This document shows, piece after piece, positions 55,199-64,000 of a stretch of 64,000 bases of DNA. Both the position numbers and the translations under genes were made by a program. The stretch is from Purpureocillium takamizusanense (taxonomy: Eukaryota; Ascomycota; Sordariomycetes; Hypocreales; Ophiocordycipitaceae). The stretch covers positions 1,922,001 through 1,986,000 of the forward strand of contig NC_063075.1 of the NCBI RefSeq assembly GCF_022605165.1, given 5' to 3'. The notes beneath the pieces were generated by a model. It saw only the letters and a program-made list of their open reading frames with translations. It was not told the DNA's origin and ran no database searches. Numbering within the stretch: the first letter of the stretch is position 1; every line of letters begins with the position of its first letter.

Positions 55199-56469
55199 GC
55201 GCCTTGCCACGAGAGGGGCATAACTGTACCTAGTAGGTAACGTAGTTTTGAGTTTACGATCCGTTCCTCCGGCAGGGACGGCTCAACCTCTGGACGGCCC
55301 ACGAGGCACCACCTAGACGTCCGTGAAGGGAGGGAGAAGGGGGGGCCGCCGGCGGCACCGGCACCCTCCTGCGGTACAGAACCTTGTGTCCATACGCGAA
55401 AAAAGTGCACACTGTGGCCCTCTCCTCACCGGTCTGCAAGAAAAAACTTAAAATCAGTCGGCTGTGCTGCTGTGCCCGCGCATCCACGATATCATCCCGT
55501 TTACTCCTCCTCCTAGCTGGTGACAGTTTCGCGCCACGAGAGCTGACAGGGGAGGGCGGCCCGTCACGAACGGTGGGCCGCGGCACACTCCTTAGCGCAA
55601 AGTATGACGCCAGTCATGCCATAAACGTCACGATGTTGTGGGTTTCCAAGTCCAACGGAGAGCGTACATACGTGCCAGTCAAGCCACGGACTACACTCAG
55701 GGCACAGGCAGGGACTGGCAAGGGGATCAGTGCAATGCAGACCGGTACACAGAAATCTTCGGCGAGGCTGTGCAATCGGTGGTGATATCAAGTTCCATTC
55801 GAGCTCATTAGATACAATCCTACGCAAACGCGGTCCCTGACGCGCCGTCCAAATATCAACTCCAAACCTGATGCCTTCACAGGCCAGGCAAAAAAAATCC
55901 AAATCTAATCGCGTCCAAGCTGGTTCGACGCACTTCAGGCCGATCATGGTGCATAACTGAATGCATCGACCCGTCTCAACCGTGTGTTAAACTTTTTTCC
56001 GTAACAAAGGAAATAAAAATAGCTGGCACTTGACACACCATCCGCCTCAGCCTTCTTTCGCTCGCTTTAACGCTCGCATAAAGCGTTGGGTATCAATAAA
56101 TGGTCAAATGCCCTCCGTTGTCCAAGTTCCCTTCCGCGTGTGCATGGCTGGTAGTACAGGTTGCCCGTTGGCCGTCTCGTAGTTTGAGGACACACAAGAA
56201 AGCCAGGCTCCTTGGCTAAAAGGACGTGTCCGAGAATCCGATCGAGAACTCAAAGAAAATCCGCTGGGTTCTGGGTATATCCGGCGCCAGTCCTCGGCTC
56301 TATCGTGGTAATATACAACCCTCTGGCCTGTCCGTCCGGACTCAAAGTTTCCGACCTGGTTCCAGGTTCGAGGCCGGCAGCGGAGGCAAGAGGGAAAAAA
56401 CGCAAGGAGAGAGACAGTAAAGAGAAACCAAGTCCGGTTCTTCGGCTAGCATCTCCTCGGCGCGTTCCT

Positions 56470-57708
56470 TTAGGCAGTCGGGTGGGCGAGGATCTCGGTA
56501 GCATTTGCTTCAAAGCGTAGATTGAAAAGGCGAACGCTTTGCATAAACTTCTCCGTCTTCGCCAGTTCACGCTCACGGCCAAACAGCGTCTCGACAAACT
56601 CGACACCCGAGTTCTTACCCAGACTAGACTGCTTCTTGCGAGCAGCCTTCAACATGGGAGCTTCGCAAGCCTTGAGAAGGGACTTCAGCTTTTCCATGAG
56701 GCGGTCGCCGGCCTCAATGAACTCACGGATGATTTCCCGATTCTCGGCACTGCGAACGAGGCGAGCCTTCTCATCGGCATCCTTGATATGGACCGAGAGT
56801 TCGATGAGCAAAAGCCAAAGGTCGCCAGCCATGTCGGCAATGGGTGTGGATGCCCCTGCGTGGTACACGGTCCAGTCATAAATCCACTTGCCAAGACTGT
56901 TGGCGTCGAAAACGCTGCCCAGAAGCAAGATGGGCTCCTCGGTGGGATCCCAGTTCTTCAGCGAGTACCCGGCGGGTATCTTGTGTCGACGAGCGTCAGC
57001 ATCCGTGGCCTTTGGTGCGGCCGGCGGTTTGGCCCGAGGCGTGTTGGACGGCCGAGTGGTGGCGGGCCGCTGAGGCACCGATGCTGAAGACCGACGAGCA
57101 TGCGAATGGCTTGTCGGAGGCCTGGCTTGAGGCTGTGGCCTGGGCGATTCATAGTGAGCGGCCCGGGCATAGGCAGGATCAGCGTAGTAGGCGCCGTTCT
57201 GCAGGTAGTCGTCGTAATTAGTGTACCATACCCCATCATGGTCATAGATATTGTGGTGCTTGTAATGGCGACTCTTGGACCGTGACTGGGCAGGCAACAC
57301 ATAGGTGCGCCCCATTGCCTCGATGATCTCGTCCTCGTCGGATTCTCCATAGGGTGTAGAGGCCCGGACATAGGTATACGAGTGCCGGCGATCGCGCCCT
57401 GGGCTATTTTGGAAAGGGCCAGGAGGCCGGCGCGATGACGAAAAATGTTTGGCACTCACATCTACCGTACAGTAGTCCCCATAGCTGTTGTATCGCGGGG
57501 ACTCCATGTGCGTCCGTGGCGTGAAGTTGCCATGCTGCGAGTAGCTGCTTGAGCGGGTGTGCGCAGCGCGCGTCGCTGGTCGCCGGGGCGTGGCCGATTC
57601 GAACCAGTTGGGCCGTGGCGAGGGGGTGGGAGTGGCTGAAGACATTCGCGAATACTCCCACTCGTGGATCGGAGTCGATCCTGGCGTTCGTGGTGATGGG
57701 TAGCTCAT
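56470..57708 (-). CDS. Fungal 'vegetative cell wall gp1'-type protein
   Basis: Single exon of 412 aa, ATG 57708. Residues 1 to about 235 are low complexity: Ser/Pro/Arg-rich, then Tyr/His-rich (HYKHHNIYDHD..YYADPAY), then a Pro/Ala/Arg linker. The conserved part is C-terminal (about 245-405): IPAGYSLKNWDPTEEPILLLGSVFDANSLGKW, IYDWTVYHAG, PIADMAGDLWLLLIEL, a charged helix ENREIIREFIEAGDRL and KACEAPMLKAARKK. This matches a fungal family usually labelled 'vegetative cell wall protein gp1'. That label comes from low-complexity similarity to an algal protein and says little. No signal peptide is visible, so a true wall location is doubtful. Confidence 0.85.
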   Translation of the reverse strand: MSYPSPRTPGSTPIHEWEYSRMSSATPTPSPRPNWFESATPRRPATRAAHTRSSSYSQHGNFTPRTHMESPRYNSYGDYCTVDVSAKHFSSSRRPPGPFQNSPGRDRRHSYTYVRASTPYGESDEDEIIEAMGRTYVLPAQSRSKSRHYKHHNIYDHDGVWYTNYDDYLQNGAYYADPAYARAAHYESPRPQPQARPPTSHSHARRSSASVPQRPATTRPSNTPRAKPPAAPKATDADARRHKIPAGYSLKNWDPTEEPILLLGSVFDANSLGKWIYDWTVYHAGASTPIADMAGDLWLLLIELSVHIKDADEKARLVRSAENREIIREFIEAGDRLMEKLKSLLKACEAPMLKAARKKQSSLGKNSGVEFVETLFGRERELAKTEKFMQSVRLFNLRFEANATEILAHPTA

Positions 57709-60700
57709 TGTTTTTGATTGATCCTGCGGTGTCGTGTCGACATCCGGCCGTCTTGCTGGTTTTTAAAACCACTTCGGGGACTGCTCGTGGGTGGCGGGCA
57801 GTGACGTAAGTGCTCGCGGGGAGGTCGACAGCGCCTCCGTCGCGAGTCTGATCGGTGGTGCTGGTTTTGATCTCGATGTCTGTTCGGTCGAGGTCGACGT
57901 GTCGCGCCGGGGGAGAGGCGCGTGTGGATGAGGTGACGGGCCGTCACCTCGGTATGTGGTCGGAAGTGTAGGGGTTAGAAAAGATTCCTGCTTCTGCAAA
58001 CATGACCGATGTTTGACAAATGTATTTCCTCTGCAGCGGAGGAAATAGTGAGCCAAGTCGCGAGCGAACCTGGCTTGTGGTGTTTGGGCTGAAGACGCTG
58101 GGCAACGCGTGACCAGCGAAATCAAACAGGTGTCGTTGAATGAATACAAATTCAACGTCGACACCGACGTATTTCCAGCTTGTTAAAGAGCGTGTTTGGT
58201 GAGAATTTGTTTATTGGCAAAAGCCAAAAGGTTGGAAGAAAAGAAGGCGGGAGGTTGGTGTGGGCGTGGTCGCGGTATATATTTGAGACTGTGCGGCAGC
58301 GGAGGCGAGAGGCGATGACTGCCCGCCTCCTGGGGCATCGCTCCAGGCCGGGGATGAAGAGCCGGCCGTGCAAGGAAGCAAGGCAAACAGACCACCGTCC
58401 AGGGGAGGGGGGGGTTGCCCAAGAAGGCTGGACAGGCATGCGACAAGGGGGCCCGGTTGTGTGGTGTGCTGGAACCGGGGGTGCCACCTCACCGTGGTTG
58501 AGGAACCAGATTGCGCTGTTGTTCCCTTTCCAGGCTGGCGGCCGGGAGGGGGCGTGCCGCTATCCGCCTCTGGGCAGGCCAGTGTTTCTGGCCTGTGTCG
58601 CTATTGGGCGTCAAGGCCGTGTGCCTTAGTCACACCTATGGAAGCTTCGGGCGGAAGCTACACAGTGCCAGAAGACACGGCCCCCGCGATGCCGTGCCGT
58701 TGGTGCAAGCCCTCGCTCGCTGCGCCAGTCTGTGTGCGTGTGTGTCTGTGTGTGACTCCGGCGAGACTTGTTGCGACCGTCACTGGCTGTTGCTTCTGCT
58801 TCTGCACTCGCTGAGCTGACAATGTGAGACGGCGCTCACGTATTTTCGTTGGCCCACAGGCTGCGAGACAAGAGAGCGCGACCAGGCGCTCTGTCCGAGC
58901 TGACTATGAATTGACAGACAACGAGGCCGCAGCTGATAAGCCGGGCCCGGTCGTGCTGACCATGGTTGTGAGGCTCCGATCACGACTCTGACCGTTGAAT
59001 GGAGCACAACCACCACCAATGAATGAATCTGGCCTCGGCACTACGTATCAAGGTCGTCACCGGTCCTGCGCTCGGCGGATCTCTCTCTGGTCTGGCTACC
59101 AGTGACGGCCGCCATGCAGCTAAAATACGGGACCTACGTAACATCCAGGCTGGTGACTCTACCATCCCATCCCACCCACGCACGCCTTGTCAAAGTCGCA
59201 GCTGCCCTGCGTTCGCGCATCAACAATTGGTGGTCAGCGGTGTTCCGGGTTGAAACGCAAGGAAACGACGTGCTTGTCGAAATTTCCTGCCCATGCATTA
59301 GATATCGCTGTATTCCTCAGCCGTCTCGACAGGCCTTCCGTGGTCCCGGGTGCCCCTCCCAGGCCTGTCCTCCGTTTCCAATTTACAATCCCGGCAAGCG
59401 AAATGATGCTTCTGTGGGGTTACGATCCTGGCGGCCGGTCGAATGCAAGTCAGTGTGGCAAGGCCAGCAGCAAGCCATTTCAGCCGGCAGGAACTTTGTT
59501 GGGGCGAAGAGGATTGCAAATGGTCGTCGTCGCCCGTTTCTCTTCCTCTCGATCATGCATCTACCTGACACTGGGTGCTCTGTTGCGCAAGCCGCGACGC
59601 CCCCGTGGTGTCGTTACTTCTCAACTGCCGGCCGGTTTTGTCCACCGCTCCGCGAGACTTTTGCGCCTCAGATCAGTGCGCCTCAGATCAGGTAGGCAGC
59701 TACTATTCATGTCGATGTGGTTGGTGGTGCGGACCCCGGAACCAACACGCAGTGTCACTCCGTGGGCTTAGTTCGTCCCTGGACGCTCTGACCCGCGATG
59801 CCCTGCCCTGCTAGTAGTAGAGGAAGAAAAACTTTTCTTTGCCAGGGCGGCCGAAACAAGCTTCTGAGAGGAACCTGGTCAGAGCTCGACAGGCAGCGAC
59901 CTTGGAAGGTTCCCCTGTCATCAGTCCCCTGGCAATTATCTGGCCGAAGCGACAAACGCCGAGCGGCGAAGTTCAAGGAGCAGTCCTTCATGGTCCGTTG
60001 GTCAGTCGCTTGCATATATTGTCGCCGGTAGAAAACCTCAGACTCCAGCCATGGATGAACTCCGCACTAATGCGCATGCGGCGACCTTGCGTCAATATCG
60101 CCACGGATGAAGAGTGGCCGTTCGCATAAATGGGTGTTCTACTACGACAACAAGTGATCATGGCCTCGCGCTACCCGGACTCGAGCTCACCCACATAGTC
60201 AACGTCGGAAAGTTAAAAGTATGTAGCTTCAACACCCGAGCGAATTAGATGTCCAATAATACAGTAAGCGGCTCTGGGATACAATTATATCTACAGGGCT
60301 TTGTTCCCACGTTTGCTTTCCAATGACGGCTTTGGCCGGCGCCACATCACTCGGCGTCAGTGCACTTGCTTGTGCGTTGTTCCCACTTTCGATGGGGAGA
60401 GCACATGGTCGCTATTCATGGAACGTGGCCCAAGCATCGAGCATCCGATTGTACTGGCCTCACCACCGTATCTGCCCTGCAGGAGCCACGTCTTTTCATA
60501 TCTTTGTCAACCGCCGGCTTGAGTGTGCGCTGCACTTGACGCGAGTCAGATCCTTGAACTTTGGGGGCTGCTTGGGCGGCTAACAAATGCATCTGTGTGA
60601 GCAAAGAGATGTGCTGAGACATCGCGCGACAACGAAATCGAACCGCGCTGGGACAGGGGTGACGAATGGGGTTGATTCCTGGTAAGATCCCCAGAAACCA

Positions 60701-63700
60701 CCACTAACAGCTGTCCTGCAGCACGATCCTTGCGCTAGAGACGCACGCTTCCCGGCTGCGGAGGACCCTCCAGCACAGGCAAACACTGGGGTTAGACGCG
60801 ATCTAGCTGCTGGACTGTCTGCATCGCGACGACGAAGTATGTCGATGGTGAACTGCTGCTCCCGCCATCCGCCAAAGTATACGGCAGGTCTACGCGTTCA
60901 CCGCATGATCACACAGCACGGCATCAGGCGGCGGGACATTGTAATGCATGCCGATGTCTCACTTGTTTGTTGCGTCCCCCAACGTCAAGGTCTCGGTATG
61001 TTCAGCGAAAATTTTACTTTGTTCAGTTCGGCGGTTCTTGGACGGCAAAATCGCATCGCATTCTTGGAAGCTCTTGTTCGACCTGTGGGCCAGTACTGTG
61101 CCGACCAACGGTGTCGCCGACTTGGAAGATGGCGCGTGTGGTTCGTAAGCTGTCTGGGCGGACGCAACGGTGTTGGACAAGGCGTTGAACCCACGTCGAA
61201 GGAAAACAGAAACAATAAGAATGAAGGGGACACGCGATACATGCAGCCTCTCTTGTTGACTAGCAGGTACGTACAGCATGCGTCTCGGGAAAACCCACGT
61301 CTGCCATCCACATGTTCAGCATCACGCACAGACATGCCGAATGCGAGCGTGAAGCCCGCTTAGCGAATTCAGAAGCCGCATGCACAATGAATGGCTCAGG
61401 GATCGACTTTCAGCTGGAAAGTGGTTGCAGGCGTCTTGTTTGGGGCCACTGCGCCATGCGCGAGTCACACACACGGGGCAAGAATACCAACGAGGTGTGA
61501 GAAACCGAGCATCCAATCCTGCTTGGTAGGCGTCCCCCTCACGCTAAAAGGCCCACCGAAGCGGGAGTGTCCAGCGGCGGCATCCCTCCAAATGGATCCA
61601 TCACAGCTGCCCGCTGCCCCCCGGGCCGCCCGCCGTCAAGTCCCACCCCGCTGGCGATGCGATCCATGGGTGCACCAACTCAGCACTCTACACGTAGGGA
61701 TGGGACGGGACCAAGAGACCGAAGGAGGACACCGCACTGTATGGGCCGCCTATCCGAGCGCACAAGAGGCCATCGTTTGGGGCGTGTTGTCGGATTCGAC
61801 GCCACCGCGCGTGCCGGGCCCCTTACAGCTTGGTAGCCTGCCCTGCCCCCTTCCTCGCACCTATTGTTGATGCCTCACACGGGCTGTGACAGAGCAGTGC
61901 GAGGAGGTTGCCAATGACAAGGCATGTTTTCACCACCTTGGTAGAGAAAATGGCCTTGACTCGCTGGGATACCCGCACATCGGCCCTGTCAAGCTGCACA
62001 AATGACCACCAGCATATATTTGCTGCCGCGGCAGTGGCACCAGCCGCCGCAGCTCGTTTGCCAGGCAGGAGAACGCAGCCCAAGCAACCTGGAAGGCCAG
62101 GCCTCCTCGTACTCGTTCGCGCGCAACCTCGGCCACACAAGTGTCGCTGCCACCCCCCTAATACAATACTGTACGTGCTGTGCTGTAGGTAGGTACTTCT
62201 GGAAGCACCGGGCACGCCCACCACGCCCACCGTTGTCTTATTAAAGGGAAAATTCGAAAAGTGCGCTAAGTGCTCGGTGGCCGGTGTGTGATTTCCGCCC
62301 CCCTCCATCCTCCCCCGGGCCCCTTCCTTCACCTTGCTCCCTGGCATCCTTGCCCCTCGATTTGACAGGGACCTGGGCTGGCGATGGGTAGCAGTAAAAA
62401 ATTTTCACTGCGCCTCTCCCGCCTTCTCATTTCGCAATTTCGTATGATGAAGCACGAAGACGACGAGATATGTTGCACACGCGGCCTCGGCCGTGCTATT
62501 CACACACTCACAAACAACAACGAGGCGTAGTCGGTCCTGGCAAGCGACGACATGTAAGCCCGCGCGCCGCCGTGACTCACAGCCTACCACCTCGCTCATG
62601 TATCGTCTCCCAACGCACAATGCCCTTGAGCTGTATTGATGTCCAAAGATGGCCTCGCTGGCGAATGGCTGTCGGAGACGGGCGACCAGCCCCCAGCGCG
62701 ATTGGCGAGGCGTGCAGACACGTCTGTTTCGGGGGGGCCGCACCCCTGCCCGCGCCTAGCCCCAACCATTCGCCGGCAGTGCAGACGTCAAAAACATCAG
62801 AGAGACTGACTCCATTATATTCCACCAAAAATAGGGATATATCGAGCGGTCTGTAAATGGCCGCCAGCAAGAAATGCTGACCGACACTTTGGACAGAGTG
62901 GCCTTCTCGGTGTTTCTTCGAGGCGGCGGTAACGCGATGCACGGGACGAAGCACCAAGCGCCCATGTCCGTCCTCCGGAAAGCGCTGGCGATGACAAGGT
63001 GAGCCGAGAGGGCACGACCAAGCAGCAGGTCGCACTGCCGTCGTCCAAACTGACGCAGCATGTCGGACGTCAATCATCATGCGAGCAGCGGCACCTTCTG
63101 GACCCGACGGCGCCAAGGGCGTGCGACAGGGAGATGCTTGCCTTACGGCGCGCTGATTTGTACCTACATTGCAGGACGCAGCAGGATGACGTCTAGTGTC
63201 GCCGGCACAACACAGCCCCTGGGGGACACAAGAAGAGGGTATGTAAATTTGGATGCCCGTCTTGTCGTCACGAAGAATGATCAGCCAGCAGTGGGTGCCA
63301 CCGCTGCCTGTCGCCTGTTCGGGGAGACGTGACACTGCTCTGTGTGTTCTTTGGTGCGTGCAAGGCAACCAGAACAGAACGTCCCACGGGCACCAAGGTG
63401 TGCGAGATACGGTACCCTAGGCAGGCAGCATCGGTTCCACCAGCCTCACACGATGCCGTGGACTGGAAGGCCGCCATCGGGGGTGGTCATGGAGACTCCC
63501 ATCAGCCTTGGTGGCCCGCCCTCGAAGCACGAGGATTCAGCAGCAAGCCGCCTCCCGAGTACTACGGAAGGAACTCTGCCCAGACTCCCGCCGTGGCACA
63601 AGGCCTTGCGACGGACAGACGGCGAAACGCCAGCCGCCGCGCAGGAGGCCGCTCCGTCGCCTGTCCCGCGAATGCGAGGATACCCAATGAGTCCGGGTTG

Positions 63701-64000
63701 TCTGCCTCACTCACGCTTGCATCGTCGGGTGGCGTGCGCCGGCGAGCGCGCGTCCACCTCCGGAGACGCCATTTCGAGTATGATGCAGCGAGCAGCAAGC
63801 AGGGCTGCTGCTGCTGCTGCTGCTGCTGCTGCAAGCAGAGGAATCTTTTCTTGATGCAGCGGATCCCCGTCATGCCTGCGCGCGTGCACCCCTCCGGTTC
63901 CAGCTAACGTGCTATTCGATGCCTTACTGCAACCACGTCACACAGCTGGACCATGGGCAAGAAGATCCTTGGTAGATGACCCCTCTTGTTTGCAGAAAAG
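57709..64000. other. 6.3-kb gene-poor region to window end
   Basis: Upstream of the gp1-like gene and running to the window edge. The first 500 bp are its probable promoter and leader. I find no ORF with family character on either strand and no plausible spliced gene. It contains scattered C/G tracts and a (CTG)n repeat at 63804-63831. A gene starting beyond the edge could have its promoter here. Confidence 0.5.
63804..63831. repeat. (CTG)n trinucleotide repeat
   Basis: About nine tandem CTG triplets near the right end, read as poly-Cys, poly-Ala or poly-Gln by spurious ORFs. Confidence 0.85.

Larger units (their letters stand above)
51168..56469. other. 5.3-kb gene-free convergent region
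   Basis: Bounded by two 3' ends (deaminase-like, gp1-like). Every ORF here is short, overlapping on several frames, and without domain or splice logic that I could find. GC-rich with C-tracts and many simple repeats: (GGCAT)n 53236-53255, (CT)n 54194-54210, (GGAC)n 54508-54532, (CCTG)n 54738-54774 and (CAG)n 55171-55198. It may hold a long non-coding RNA, a lineage-specific gene, or nothing. Confidence 0.5.

Noticed and set aside
56360..56380. tRNA B-box-like ggttcgagg
   Set aside because: No A box or foldable cloverleaf upstream. No other tRNA candidate passed by eye.
62577..63368. 263-aa minus-strand ORF
   Set aside because: Composition typical of a chance frame, no motif, no splice partner.

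Overview
The window reads as nuclear DNA of a filamentous ascomycete. The evidence is short GT-AG introns (about 30-140 nt) placed inside conserved protein families, a Pth11-like receptor, a Zn(II)2Cys6 regulator, a PDR drug pump, a fungal 'vegetative cell wall gp1' type protein, and GC-rich coding DNA with microsatellite-rich spacers. Sordariomycetes, probably Hypocreales, is my best guess from the flavour of the proteins. That placement is inference only. I see 23 protein-coding genes, no convincing tRNA or rRNA, no intact transposon and no CRISPR.

Layout. (1) 0.2-9.5 kb: a LRRC40-like leucine-rich-repeat protein, a DUF2293 protein, a Pth11-like 7TM receptor and, divergent from it, an alpha/beta hydrolase. 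(2) 11.8-22.9 kb: an Arg-rich DUF8035-like protein, a secreted S10 serine carboxypeptidase, a sterol-desaturase-family di-iron enzyme, a 99-residue two-exon membrane protein, a multi-TM protein with a Pro/Gln-rich tail, and an eight-exon hotdog thioesterase. (3) 23.3-33.3 kb: the most interesting part, a putative terpenoid gene cluster. It holds a Upc2-like Zn2Cys6 regulator, a capsule-synthesis-type glycosyltransferase, a cytochrome P450, an intronless bacterial-type squalene-hopene cyclase (divergent from the P450) and a DUF7702-like membrane protein. An APH-type phosphotransferase and a protein-kinase-like protein follow at 33.7-36.4 kb. (4) 36.9-51.2 kb: housekeeping and transport genes, namely TFIIH subunit Tfb2, a TANGO2/NRDE protein, a 1475-residue PDR ABC transporter, a family-16 methyltransferase and a cytidine-deaminase-like protein. 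(5) 51.2-64 kb: gene-poor, microsatellite-rich DNA with only a gp1-like gene at 56.5-57.7 kb.

Proposed logic of the central cluster (inference): the cyclase folds squalene into a hopane-type pentacycle, the P450 oxidises it, and the glycosyltransferase may add a sugar. The Zn2Cys6 protein may control the set and the membrane protein may transport or sense. The upstream TE-like debris and the lack of introns in the cyclase fit an accessory, possibly horizontally acquired locus. Most exon structures below were solved by hand from splice sites and reading frames. No transcript data or database search was available.
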